The translations under genes and the position numbers were made by a program. Below, in pieces: positions 24,101-33,323 of a DNA stretch of 64,000 bases (positions within the stretch are counted from its first letter, which is position 1; the number at the start of each line of letters is the position of its first letter). The notes beneath the pieces are model-generated. The model made no database searches. It was given only the letters and a program-made list of their open reading frames with translations, and had not been told where the DNA came from. This DNA comes from Macrotis lagotis (taxonomy: Eukaryota; Chordata; Mammalia; Peramelemorphia; Peramelidae), in NCBI RefSeq assembly GCF_037893015.1, contig NC_133661.1:181018508-181082507 (forward strand), given 5' to 3'.

Positions 24101-27100
24101 TGTCCATGTAGGGTCAAGGGAAATGGTTAAGAACCCCTTTACTCTTTCTTTCCTGGGTCAAGATGAACTTCTCCAAGGAAACACATTGAAGACCCTCTAC
24201 ATTCTAATTCATCTACCACTCAACTGCCAAAGTGATTTTCTTAAAGCCCAGAGCTAACCATGTCATTTCCCTCCCCTTCTCAGCTCTCCCCACCCACTCA
24301 ATAAATTTCCATGATTCCCTATCACCTTTAATATCAAATGTGAACCTCTGTTTGGTGATAACCTGTTCCCTTCCCATCTTGCCAGTCTTCTACTTTGTTC
24401 CTCTACATAAACTCTATGAGCCAATGACATGGACCTTCTTGCTCACTCCTCACACATGGGTACTCCATTGTCTTGACTGTCCCTCATGCCTTCAAAGACT
24501 CACTCTTATCATCTCCATCTTTAAGGCTTATCTTAAACCCTACCTTCTGCAGAAGGCTTTTGCCAGCATCTCCCTCCTCCATTTCTAGTGCCAGCCTTCA
24601 GAGGTAACCTTCCATCTTCTAGGTATCTATCTTATGTGTAGCTAGTTATTTGCATGTTATCTCTCCCATTGTGAACTCCTTGAGGGCAAGAACTTGCCTT
24701 CTCTATATCTCTACCACTCAGCTGGCATCTTAATAAATTGTTGTTGACTTATAAATATATTCCCCCATAATCCTTTAAACTGATTTCTCCTGATTATTCT
24801 GAAGGATCAACAGTTAGCTACACTTATTCAGAAATGAACTCTCCAAAAGCAGAAGGGATCCCTTCCATCACCATTTGCTTTTTCCATTTCATACCCAAAT
24901 AGACTTCTCTAAGTGATTTGATGATCTAGATCTAGATGATCTGTGACCCACCTCTTAGGAATGAACTCCCAGGGATAAATTCTTAATCCTTTTGGAGGAA
25001 GGGGGTAAGGGGAAAGAGAAGGAAGAAGAGAAATGGATGACCTGGTTCTGGATGCTGGGCCTCATTGAAGACTCCTGGTCCCCAGGCCCTGCTGGCACTG
25101 AAGAGTGAAAATAAAGACTTACTTGGCAGCCATGTTGTTCTCAGGGAGCAGAGTCATCTCCAGCACCTTAGTACCACTGACCACGGCCTCATAGCTAGCT
25201 GTGGCCACCATCTTTCCAGTGATGCGGTGCACTTGGTAGAAGGCATGGGGTCTCAAGTTCCGTTCATCTGCTGTACCAATGAACATCTGCAGAGTAAGTG
25301 GCTTCTCATTGTAGCCTAGTAGCTAGTGGAAGGAAACAGAGGGCATAAGTTGGAGTTTACCACAATAACATCCATACTATACCCTAAGATTTTCTGACCA
25401 CCAGGGATGGGGGGGGTGAAGAATAAAATAAAAACTGGAATATATTTCTCAGGGGAGGTAAAAACATGGGCTATTGGGAAAAGATGGCCTGGAGTAAGAG
25501 TGTTGCTCTTGGAGAAGGGCCCAGACTTGGCTGGGGAGATGGCAAGAGAAACTGAAGGAGACATTGAACTCAGTGCGGTGACAATCTAATTCCCACTGAC
25601 CTTTGACTGGAGTCTAACCTTACCCCTGACATCTAGCTGACCATCCTTCTCTAAAGTGGATCATAAAGACTCCCAGGGGATGGAATGAGGGGGAAATGGC
25701 ATGGGGTGGGAAGAGGGGGGTGAATGGGGAGGATTTAGTATCAGAGAACTGAAAGAAAGAGTACCCACTCTTATTCTCTTCCTTGAAACAGCCTAGCCCC
25801 TCCTCCAGTCTGCTGGCCAGGCAGGTCAGAGTTGCCAGGGATCGTGGGAAAGGGCATGATTATGGGGCTACACAGCTGGAGCCCATCTGTCCTAGGGGCT
25901 GGAAGTAGGGAAGGGACAGAATCCTTCCTTCAATAAATTCTCTAGTTACCTTAACCACAGGGTGCCCCCCTGGTGTGGCTTTGACAGCACCTCGGCTGCC
26001 TTCTGTCTCATAATGGGCACGATGATGGGCTCTGGGTTGCACTTCAATTCTCAGCTCCAGTTGTTCAAACTGGCTGGGCAAGGGCCAGTCCAAGGGGGGT
26101 AGTGCTGAGGCCCTGGGGCAGGGGAGCAAAAAGGAAAATTTATTTCCCTCTCTCTGAACTCAAAACCTGGATAACCTTGACCCTGACCCAAATAGCCCCA
26201 CCCCCACCCACCCCTGAACTCCCTTAAGAGCTAAGAAATAGCTTCAAAGGAACAAAGGAGACAGAACACCTGGATCCTCTCAAGGCTCTGGAAGAAGTAG
26301 CAACATGACAGGGGCAAGTGTATTCTCTGCTTCTTCAAGGCCCCAGAAAGTAGAGCTCTAGAGCATTTGGAGTTAGAGAGTTAGGAAGGAAAGGAAAGTT
26401 TTTCACTCCTTACACCAAAAAGCCACTCCCTTCTCTATATACTGCAGTACAAGGGAGAAAGAAGGCAAAGGTATTTTAGTGCAGGAAGAGACTTTAGAAA
26501 TATCAATGAAACAACTTGGGAAATTTAGGAGTCACGTGGGATGTGACGTGACCAAGGTCATATATGAGTTAGTGGAAGAATTCAGACCTGCTGATTCAAT
26601 CTAAAGTTTTTTCAATAATAATAATAACAATAGTAACAAAACTCATATTTATATAGTAATTTAAAGTTTACAAAGCACTTTTCTGGTAACTTATGAGATA
26701 GGTGATATATTATCATTGCCATTTCACAGATAAGAAAACTGAATCTCAGAAGTTACATAGCTATCAGAGTTCAAACCCTGCCTCATATACTTACTATGTG
26801 ACCCTGGGCAAGTCACATAACCCTGTTTGTTTCAGTTGCCTCCTTTGTAAAATGAGCTGGTAAAGAAAATGGCAAAGCACCCCAGGATCTTTGCCAAAAA
26901 GATCACAAATGAGACCACAAAGACAGTATTGAAAAATGACAGTACAACTAGTGTCAGAACTGGAATTCAAATCCAGATCTTCAACTCCAGGTACAAAAAT
27001 CTACACAATCTATAAGGTCTCTTCTCCATAAAAGACTCTATAAGGTCTTTTCTACTTTGAAAGTTCTAAAAGTGGAGTCCTTTGCAGCACCCTGACTGCC

Positions 27101-27267
27101 TAGGATGAAATTTTGTAAATCAATATGCTCTTACATCACTCAGGAGAAGGAATCTTACCAAAGGTCTCCTCCAAACTTCCTTTTAGACAAGAGACACGTA
27201 GCAGAGATCCCAATCTGTTTTTTCCAGTCTGAATTAACTCAATCAGACATGGAAGAGATGAATAATA

Positions 27268-27323
<56 letters not shown>

Positions 27324-30300
27324 GGGGGTATGTGGGTGTGTATACATATATAATCTGATTTTATCCTTAAAACAATCCTGAGAGGTAGGTGTTATTATTA
27401 TATCCATTTTATGGAAAAGTGAGGTTAAATTATTTGCTCATGTTTATATAGCTAGCCAGTATTTGAGGCAGGATTTGAACTCTGTTCTTCCTGCCTCCAG
27501 TGCCTACAAAATGATCCACTGTGCTATGTAGTTACTTCTAGATAAGTAAACAAGAATCTTGATAGGTAGAAGAGTTAAGAAAAATAGCATTTTCAAAAAA
27601 ATAAAAATGAAGAGGCAGTTAGGTGGTATAGTGGATAGAGCACTAGCCCTGGAGCCAGGAGGTCCTGAGTTCAAATTCAACTTCAGTCACTTAATAATTA
27701 CCTAGCTGTGTGACCTTGGGCAAGTCACTTAACCCCACTACCTTGCAAAAACATAAACGAAATCAAAATGATGTATCGTGAAATTAAGTTGCAAAGTTGT
27801 ATTCATTCATAAATATTCGTTTTAGTCACCAAATAAGTTCTAGTCTATTATGAAAGAAGAAGGCAAAGGAAAAACCTCTTGGTATGGGAAGAAAGGAGCC
27901 CTATCCCTTTCTCTCTGTCAGTCCATTCAGCAGAAGCAGATAGCACATGGCTGCCTCCCCTTCCCCAGGGTAGGGACTATGTTACCCTCACCTGAAGATG
28001 GGGCTATGTCCCCCAATTCGGGCCTTGGACCAAGACAATGGAGAGGGCACAGCCAGGTAATCCATGCCAGGTACATCTTTTCGAGGAGGTCCAGGAGGGG
28101 CCACAGCTTCCTCCCCACCAGGCATAGGTTTCCCATTGCATGGAGTGGGCTCTTCTGGCCGGGGTAATGCCACTGCCTGTTCACTGGATGTCCGCCGGGT
28201 CTTCTGGGGGATACTCTCAGCGGGTGGGGCCCCTACATAGTCGAAGGGGCCAGGGGAGCCAGGATCCCGGGCCAGAGGTGGTGGTGGTGGGGGAGTTGGC
28301 TCAGGCCCTTCATCCCCCAGACTTCCTCTACGGGACAGGGCAGGGGAAGCTGAGGATGGTGTGCCAGAGCTGGAATAACGCCTTTTGCCACAAGGGGAGG
28401 CTGGTCGGGGGGAGGCTGGGGCTGGGCCTGGGGCACTAAGGAGCAGCCAGCTGTCCTCAGGTCCCCGGCCTCCAGGACTAGGACCATATACACCCCAGGG
28501 ATCATCAGGGGTCCAAGGCCGAGGGGAGGCCCGGGGTGAGGGCAATGGGGACCCTAGGCCAAATCTTGAAGCTGCCTCATTCAGTTCTGACTCTACTTCA
28601 TCACAGGCAGCATATAGAGCTGCCTCATCAGAAGCATCAGAGAAGAAACTCCAGGAGGACAAACTACTGCTACCAGGACTGGGACTAAAGAAAGAGCCTC
28701 CACTGCCAGCACCCCCAGCCTCTCGGTAGCCTCCAAAACCATCAGGTGGTGGGTAATCACGGGGAGAGCCATCTCCCCAGTGGTCTGGGGTATCCTCTAA
28801 TGAGGGTGGAGGTTCAGGTGTGGGGGAGATTGAGGTGATGCGAATGCTTGGGCACTCCAAGATTCTGCCCCCTCCAGCCCCTCCAGCTCCCCCACCAGGT
28901 CCCCCCAGCCTCACCAATCGGGCTGGTTGACTCTCCCAGGTACCAGGTGATGGTGCAGGCCGTGGGGGTGGGGAGTGCATGCCTGGCCGAGATGGTGGGG
29001 GCCGAGGGATGCCAATAGGGGAGGCACCATAGGGAGGAGGTTCACCCAGGGCAAGATTGCAACAAGAAGGGGAGTCGTCTGTGTCCAGCTCTGTGAAAAA
29101 GAAGGTAAGAAAAGAAGGCAGGGAAGGGCAGGAGATAAGACAGAGAAATTGGGGGGGGGGCGCAGCAGATAGAATCTCTGTCCCACTGAGGCTTCTGATT
29201 ACCCAAGTTCTCTCTACCCAGCAGACTCCCCAATGTGGAGGGATTTCTGCAGTATCCCGAGTATCCTGAGACATAAAAACAAAGGAGACAGTGCCCTCTA
29301 GTTACAGGTGTTCCAGGAGATCTGGAAGCCACTAGGAAAGCCAGACTAATTGCTTGACCCTGGGAGGGTACCAGAGAATAAGATACCTTCAACTCCAAGG
29401 TGGGCTTCAAGAAGGTGGGGCCATGAAGAAGGGGGTGGGACTTAGCTCCGCGGGCGTGACTAAGAGGGGTTTGGTCGGGGTGAGGCTTGTGCAGAGCAGA
29501 GGAGGATTTAGGGCGGTGCTGGGCGGGGCCGGGGGCGACACACACATGAACCCAATTAGCAGCGGTTCCCAAACCCCCAAACTGCGCTGGCAGGCTCCTC
29601 TGTTACCATCGTAACCGTGGCCTGGCCCCGGGGGCCCAGGGAAGGGGGGGGCACGAGGGCTGTGGTGACTGGGGGAGGGCGGAGAGAGGCGGGGTGTCCC
29701 CTCTCCCCCTTCCCCCAAATCCGGAGGAGGAGAGAAGGTGGTTGCGTGCCGCGACTGGGAGGGGGCTCGAGGGGGGCCGCGGATTCCGTGCGAGCAGCGG
29801 CCGCCGCCCCCGGCTCTTCCCAGCCATCTGCCTCTCATTGCGGCCAGACGAGGGAGGGGGGCCCTCGAAGCTCGGTGGGGGAACTCCGGCGGGACCAGAG
29901 ATTCCCCCTCCACCCTAGTCCTGTTCCGTCCAGTCCTGTCCCGTCTCCCCGGCCTAGAAGCTTTCTGGTGGGAAGTACGGGATAGGATACGACCCAAGGC
30001 AGGACCTCATCTTCTCCAGGGGGTGTCCCATGTCCCTCAGATCCCAACCCGGTTTCGTCCATTCGCCAGTCCCTCCCTTCTCCTTCCCTCCAGTTCCCCA
30101 TCCCAGTGACAGCCGGCGCGGGAGGCGGTGCGCTGTGGACCAGCCGGCCCCAACCCCCCACCCGAGCCGCGACCTAAAAAGGAAAAAGCGGTACCCATGC
30201 CCCCAGTCCCATCTCCCCGACCCCCAAACCCCGCGGAAGCCCTCTCAAAGCGGTCTCAAACCTCATATCCTCCCACCCCAAAGGTTCGCTAGCTCCCAGG

Positions 30301-30466
30301 ACTCAACAGCCCCCAACCCTCCTCCCTGAACCCCCAAACCCTTCCCGACCCCACACTAACCTTCCCCAGGCCCAGGTCCCCCCGGCCCCAATGGGGGGGC
30401 TTCTTTCTCCTCCCCGAACACCAGTTTAAATTCCAGCTCCTCATCCTCGCAGCTCGCAGCCCCCAT
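18079..30466 (-). CDS. NFATC4: NFATC4, calcineurin-dependent transcription factor, complete 10-exon coding region
   Basis: The coding segments are 30361-30466, 27992-29090, 25950-26112, 25123-25322, 23927-24099, 23364-23504, 20321-20376, 19963-20089, 19061-19636 and 18079-18146. They sum to 2,709 nt (902 residues plus stop), the length I recall for human NFATC4. All introns are GT-AG and all phases agree. Domains seen: N-terminal calcineurin-regulated region with a PSIRIT docking motif at about 116-121 and serine-proline clusters; Rel-homology DNA-binding domain from about 403 with [11 protein letters not shown] at 433-443; IPT/TIG dimerisation domain from about 585 to 688; proline-rich C-terminal tail. 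Family knowledge: NFATc4 is phosphorylated and cytoplasmic at rest. Calcineurin dephosphorylates it after a calcium rise, and it then enters the nucleus and binds GGAAA sites, often with AP-1. No frameshift or internal stop was seen. The identification is close to certain. Confidence 0.97.
18147..19060 (-). other. NFATC4 intron 9 with a two-copy tandem repeat
   Basis: 914 bp, mostly unique. A unit of about 94 bp at 18,679-18,772 is repeated in diverged form at 18,773-18,868. Both start gcccctg(a/g)gtttgggatgat and end with a ttggcaaaag motif. The open frame across it has no family resemblance. Confidence 0.75.
18679..18868. repeat. Two-copy tandem repeat, unit about 94-96 bp, NFATC4 intron 9
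   Basis: Units 18,679-18,772 and 18,773-18,868 share tttgggatgatcc, ttccagaga and ttggcaaaag in the same order. They differ at roughly one base in six. Confidence 0.85.
19061..19636 (-). CDS. NFATC4: NFATC4 exon 9 (residues 689-881), proline-rich transactivation tail
   Basis: Acceptor CCCTAG and donor GTGGGT. It begins (V)[11 protein letters not shown], where human has ICKEEP. It continues with a Pro/Tyr/Gly-rich tail ([27 protein letters not shown]) and ends [10 protein letters not shown]. The F-K-E-E sequence fits a sumoylation consensus. The tail diverges more from human than the RHR does, as expected for a disordered activation domain. Confidence 0.95.
19963..20089 (-). CDS. NFATC4: NFATC4 exon 8 (residues 647-689), end of IPT domain
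   Basis: Acceptor CCCCCCAG; codes [20 protein letters not shown], then [20 protein letters not shown]; donor GTATGA. The basic RRKRSP stretch at about 675-680 fits a second nuclear localisation signal in NFAT proteins. Confidence 0.95.
20321..20376 (-). CDS. NFATC4: NFATC4 exon 7 (residues 628-646), short IPT exon
   Basis: A 56-nt exon, too short for ordinary ORF detection. Acceptor CTTCTCGCAG; codes (D)[18 protein letters not shown]; donor GTAATA. It is separated from exon 6 by the largest intron, about 3 kb. Human has Q where this protein has K in RLKSNE. Confidence 0.94.
20377..23363 (-). other. NFATC4 intron 6 (largest), mixed old repeats
   Basis: 2,987 bp between exons 6 and 7. Contains an (AT)n tract (20,819-20,842), an RTE-tailed SINE (20,853-21,095), a CR1/L3-like fragment (about 21,290-21,620), a marsupial SINE-like repeat (21,825-22,010), a second CR1/L3-like fragment in the opposite direction (about 22,870-23,110) and a short MIR-like piece near 23,200. 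No exon recognised. Confidence 0.7.
20853..21095 (+). mobile_element. RTE-tailed SINE in NFATC4 intron 6
   Basis: Same architecture as the copy at 13,893: gaagcagctaggtagagtaa, then tgcctcagtttcctcaacta, ending gaaatgactgaacaaaa. Diverged. Confidence 0.75.
23364..23504 (-). CDS. NFATC4: NFATC4 exon 6 (residues 581-628), IPT/TIG domain start
   Basis: Acceptor TGGTTGCAG and donor GTGAGT. Reads (S)[29 protein letters not shown] and [13 protein letters not shown], the first strands of the IPT domain used for dimerisation and protein contacts. Confidence 0.95.
23927..24099 (-). CDS. NFATC4: NFATC4 exon 5 (residues 523-580), Rel-homology domain C-terminal part
   Basis: Acceptor CATGGACAG and donor GTGAGC. 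Reads [20 protein letters not shown], then the [20 protein letters not shown] segment typical of NFAT RHR, ending VPIEC plus one base. Phase matches exon 6. Confidence 0.95.
24100..25122 (-). mobile_element. L2-like LINE relic in NFATC4 intron 4
   Basis: About 24,190-24,745 reads, on the plus strand, as the old mammalian L2 3' region: a bad copy of the ORF2 C-terminal region, then the typical ending (ctccttgagggcaagaact and the later ttaataaatt). It is strongly diverged. The rest of the 1,023-bp intron is unassigned. Confidence 0.6.
25123..25322 (-). CDS. NFATC4: NFATC4 exon 4 (residues 457-523), Rel-homology domain
   Basis: Acceptor TTCCACTAG, then [19 protein letters not shown]; donor GTAAGT at 25117-25122. 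The exon encodes the RHR core strands through [11 protein letters not shown]. It ends with two bases of codon 523 (AA, completed by C in exon 5 to give Asn). Confidence 0.95.
25950..26112 (-). CDS. NFATC4: NFATC4 exon 3 (residues 402-456), start of Rel-homology domain
   Basis: Acceptor TGCCCCAG and donor GTAACT. The exon carries [16 protein letters not shown] and the DNA-recognition loop [15 protein letters not shown] (residues 429-443), the segment that contacts the GGAAA core in NFAT proteins. It ends exactly at a codon boundary after VVK (residue 456). Apart from F for Y in the SQFEQ stretch and small changes, it matches human as recalled. Confidence 0.95.
26775..26945 (+). mobile_element. 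RTE-tailed SINE fragment in NFATC4 intron 2
   Basis: 5'-truncated. Contains tatgtgaccctgggcaagtc, a diverged gtttcagttgcctcctttgt and the atggcaaagcacccca tail region. Confidence 0.65.
27271..27320 (+). repeat. (TG)n microsatellite in NFATC4 intron 2
   Basis: About 25 pure TG units, followed by a G-rich atggggggtatgtgggtgtg step. Likely polymorphic. Confidence 0.95.
27345..27540 (-). mobile_element. MIR element in NFATC4 intron 2
   Basis: ccattttatggaaaagtgag followed by tagctagccagtatttgagg and caggatttgaactctgttct. Antisense to the window, sense to NFATC4. Confidence 0.7.
27611..27755 (+). mobile_element. WSINE1-like SINE in NFATC4 intron 2
   Basis: Begins gaggcagttaggtggtatag and ends ccttgcaaaaacataaac. 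Inserted antisense to NFATC4. Confidence 0.88.
27992..29090 (-). CDS. NFATC4: NFATC4 exon 2 (residues 36-401), regulatory region
   Basis: The acceptor is TTTTTCACAG at 29091-29100 and the donor is GTGAGG from 27991. The exon encodes the calcineurin-controlled regulatory region: a proline-rich start, the PxIxIT-type docking motif PSIRIT at about 116-121, a serine-rich stretch before the acidic [11 protein letters not shown] segment, and SP-type phospho-motifs including [12 protein letters not shown] basic KTRR stretch (a likely nuclear localisation signal) comes next, and the exon ends at GGHSPIF. Family knowledge: phosphorylation here masks the NLS, and calcineurin removes it. The open frame runs uninterrupted for 1.1 kb. 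Confidence 0.96.
29091..30360 (-). other. NFATC4 intron 1
   Basis: 1,270 bp, CpG-rich and free of transposons, as expected for a promoter-proximal regulatory intron. Contains the X-box-like site and a G-run at 29150-29160. No exon recognised. Confidence 0.85.
29602..29615. promoter_or_regulatory. RFX X-box-like near-palindrome in NFATC4 intron 1
   Basis: GTTACCATCGTAAC fits the RFX X-box pattern GTTRCCATRGYAAC at 13 of 14 positions. It lies inside the CpG-rich first intron, about 850 bp downstream of exon 1. Binding is inferred from the motif only. Confidence 0.4.
30361..30466 (-). CDS. NFATC4: NFATC4 exon 1 (residues 1-35)
   Basis: The start is the ATG at 30464-30466. It opens [20 protein letters not shown], which matches the start of the human protein. 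Context is G at +4 but T at -3, so Kozak strength is moderate. The exon ends GGGGAAG before GTTAGT. The marsupial protein has about two extra residues (PGPG) near residue 33 relative to human. The last base is the first of codon 36. Confidence 0.95.
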
Positions 30467-30860
30467 AGATCTGGCCAGAGCCCCTAGGCCTCTACTCGGG
30501 GCTAGGGAGGGGTGAGGGGGGCTTCTGTGTCCTCACCCGGGGCTTGCCCCCTCCGCCGCCGCCGCCTCCACCCTCCCGACGCCCCCTCTTTATTATAGAA
30601 ACTTTTCCAAACTTTTTCCCCCAAACTTCTTCAAAGCAGCCCCCCCCCGGCCAGTTTCTGATTGGCTGTCTGGGATGCTCCAGCTCCTCCTCCTGGGATG
30701 AGATGGGAAAACCACGCGCCCCTCGTCCCAGTCCACCCTCCCCGCCACCTCCTTTTCTCCCCCTCCCTCTCCCACTAAAAAAAAAATGAATTGGAAAATA
30801 GTCCCTCCTGCACGCCTCCGCGTGGTACAATCTTATTGACGCCTATTGGCCAATGGCTCT
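30467..30860 (-). promoter_or_regulatory. NFATC4: NFATC4 proximal promoter: TATA-like box, CCAAT boxes, GGAAA cores
   Basis: Read on the gene strand, upstream to downstream: a palindrome ATTGGCCAAT (30845-30854) giving CCAAT boxes on both strands; one more CCAAT (forward attgg, 30661-30665); two adjacent GGAAA cores (30599-30619); and a TATA-like TATAATAAA (30589-30597), about 120 bp before the ATG. A GCC triplet run (30554-30566) lies in the probable 5' UTR. The TSS is inferred at about 30,560. Confidence 0.6.
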
Positions 30861-33323
30861 GACAGTCACTGCCCAACCTGACCTCCCGCTTCCCTAAACC
30901 CCTTCCCCTTGCGTTTTGGATTTCTAGGTTCGAAGCTCTTAAAGCGGCCAAGTCACTGTGCCTTTGGGGACCGGGACCCCCGCAACTTTGGGGTTTTTTT
31001 TTTGCCTTCTGCAGGGTGTGCCTAGGATGTGAAGTGAAGTACAGGCAGTCCCTCTCCCCATTCTCCTGACCCAGGGTCATTCTAACTGCTATAGGGAACA
31101 ACGCATTCGGAACTAGGCATTTACTAGGGAGTAACTGTCCGGCCCTGAAACCTGGACCCGGACCAGAAACCCTTAACAGTCAGCCCTTCATCGGTAATAA
31201 TCCCTCCTCCCCGAGTCCTCCACCCTAGGTACAATGAGGGGATCGGCCTCAATGAGCTCCCCAAGTTCTCTCCTCTCTGAAGAGATCAGAGTCTACGGCA
31301 ACTGATTACTGAACAGCGATCCAGGCCTTACTTTCCCGTAGTTTTTGAAGTAACCACAAGAGTGAGTGACATTAATTAACCTCACTAGTAAACCTATTTC
31401 CCCACTACCCTCCCGGGGCAAAGCCTGGCCTTGACGCCCCAGCTTGGGGGAGAGAAGAGTCCGGTTTTCCTGAAGCCTTCTCTAATTCTGCCTGTAATCT
31501 TGGCTAGGTTTGCATGACGGTCCTGGTCACTGGTGCTTAGGTGGCCTCGAGAAGCAACACCTGCCGTCTGGGAGTGGGAGGCAGCAAGAGATCACGAGAG
31601 ATCACGAAGGGCTGGGCCCAAGTGGAGGCTTTAGGATTTAGGAAAAGCTAAAGATGAAATGTTTGGCTTGGGCCAGGAAACCCTGTTTCCTCAACGACTC
31701 CTTATTAAAATCTCTCCAACAAGTTCAAGTTTCTCCCAAACCCAAATCCAGTGCTCCCAACCCTATCCCATCCCTCAGTCTAGAACGGGTTAAGCGACTA
31801 AGGCCCCCAGGTCAGACATTTACAAACACTCCAGCGCCGGGCGGGGGCAGAGCTCATTACACTAATGAGAACCAGGCATCGAGTGTGGGAGGGGGGATGG
31901 GAGGGGGAAGCTAGGAGAAGAAGGAAAAGGGGGCGGTGGACTGGGCAGCCTAGGGGCTGTCGGCTCCAGACTCAGAAGCTCCATAGGAGACTCACGCTTC
32001 CTTCTTCCCAGTCTTCCAATGGACCCGCCCAGGGGGACCTTCCCCCTCCCCAGCCCCGGGGGACCCCTTAGTGACGTCGGGAGAGGCCCAGGCTCTGAGC
32101 CCAGGACCGCGGTGCGCTGGCTGGGGGCGGGGCAAAAAAATGTTCTGAGTTGAGCGAGGCAGAGGGGGGGAGGCGGTCTGGTTTGACTTTTTTGCAGTCC
32201 TCCTCATGTTACATTTCCCTTCCAGGCTCATCTTGGAAATAACGGAGAGGGGGGGGGGGAGAGAAGATGGAGGAAGGCAGTTTAGGGGCGGTGGAGAGCG
32301 AGAGCCAACGCAGACAGATACACGACAGATACACATTGAGGAGAGACTCAAAAACAGTCTTGGAAAAAAAAGAAAACAAAACGAAGCAAGCAGACAGGGA
32401 ACGGAGGGAAACAAAGACCTAGGAAGACAGAGAAAAGAACCAGTCCCCTCCTGCCCCTAACCTCCCCCCTCCTTCTAACACACGTACTCTCACATTCTTT
32501 TCAAATGTCACTATTTCCTTTGATCCTGGGCAGCAATTTCTCCATGTGTCTGGCTTTGCTCCCTGCCCAGCCTACCCTCCTCCTTCTTCCCTCCCTCCTA
32601 ACTTAGTCGATTTTTCCCTTTTGAGCTTTTTTACCCTGTGCCTCCACTCTCTGCATCTAGGAGGTGAGCTTGCCCTGTTCTTACTGGTGTCTTCCTGACC
32701 CTTCACAAAAAAAGTTTCCTCTTCCAAAATCAAGATCTCCATCCAGAATTTCTTACTTGGGGGCGTGGGGGGGGGGGGAGGAACAGGGGAAAGGAGACAG
32801 AGTTGAGTGTAAAAAAAAAAGTGTAAAAGAAAAGATCTCCACACCTTTGAACTATCAGGGAGAGTTGAATATTTTCTTTCCTTGAAGTTTCATTAACATG
32901 ACAGAAACCAGGGTTCACCTGGGCTGAAGAAGAATTGGTCTTAAGGAAATTGATTAAATGACCTTTGGAAAGCTGTGGGGGTTTGGGAGAGGGGAAACTG
33001 GAGCTCTTAGTATCTTCCCACTCCCTGCTGCCTCCTGGTGATCCTAGCTATTAGTCATCCTTTTCCTCTCAAATTCTCCATAACTTCTTTCCTCTAGTAT
33101 TTTCTTTCTCTCTGCTGCCCCATAGTGTCCATTTCTGAATTTAGCACATTTTCCCCCTTTCAAGTGGGAATCATTTAATAATCAACAAATAATATTTTGT
33201 AAGCCTAATGTTTAATCTACTCTTTAAGGTGATACAAAAAAAAGTATAAAATACAGTCTAACCCTTAAGGAACCTGTAATCTATTTGATGAGACAAGACA
33301 AATAACTAAAGAGAGAACTAAAT
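30861..33323. other. Unique sequence upstream of NFATC4
   Basis: Largely free of recognisable transposons until about 33,170, where an old mammalian repeat begins. Includes the GC-rich element at 31,800-32,320 and G-runs near 32,250 and 32,769. No exon of RIPK3 or another gene was recognised on either strand. Confidence 0.5.
31800..32320. promoter_or_regulatory. GC-rich upstream element with CRE-like site and GC box
   Basis: A unique GC-rich stretch 1.4-1.8 kb upstream of the NFATC4 start. It holds TGACGTC (32072-32078, a CRE lacking the last A), a GC box gggggcgggg (32124-32133), and an inverted pair of TAAT cores, CTCATTA-cac-TAATGAG (31853-31869). It could be a distal promoter or an alternative first-exon region of NFATC4, or an enhancer. 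No coding segment was recognised. Confidence 0.35.

Larger units (their letters stand above)
26113..27991 (-). other. NFATC4 intron 2 with MIR, RTE-type SINE, (TG)n and WSINE1-like insertions
   Basis: Holds, left to right: unique sequence; MIR-like relic (about 26,480-26,775, gene-sense); RTE-tailed SINE (26,775-26,945); (TG)n microsatellite (27,271-27,320); second MIR (27,345-27,540); WSINE1-like SINE (27,611-27,755, antisense to the gene). Confidence 0.8.
29420..30760. promoter_or_regulatory. CpG-rich island over NFATC4 promoter, exon 1 and intron 1
   Basis: CpG dinucleotides, rare elsewhere in the window, are frequent here (for example ccggcgcgggaggcgg near 30,113 and the gcggccgccgcc run near 29,800). 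The island covers exon 1 and most of intron 1 (29091-30360) and fits a constitutive vertebrate CpG-island promoter. Its limits are by eye. Confidence 0.65.
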
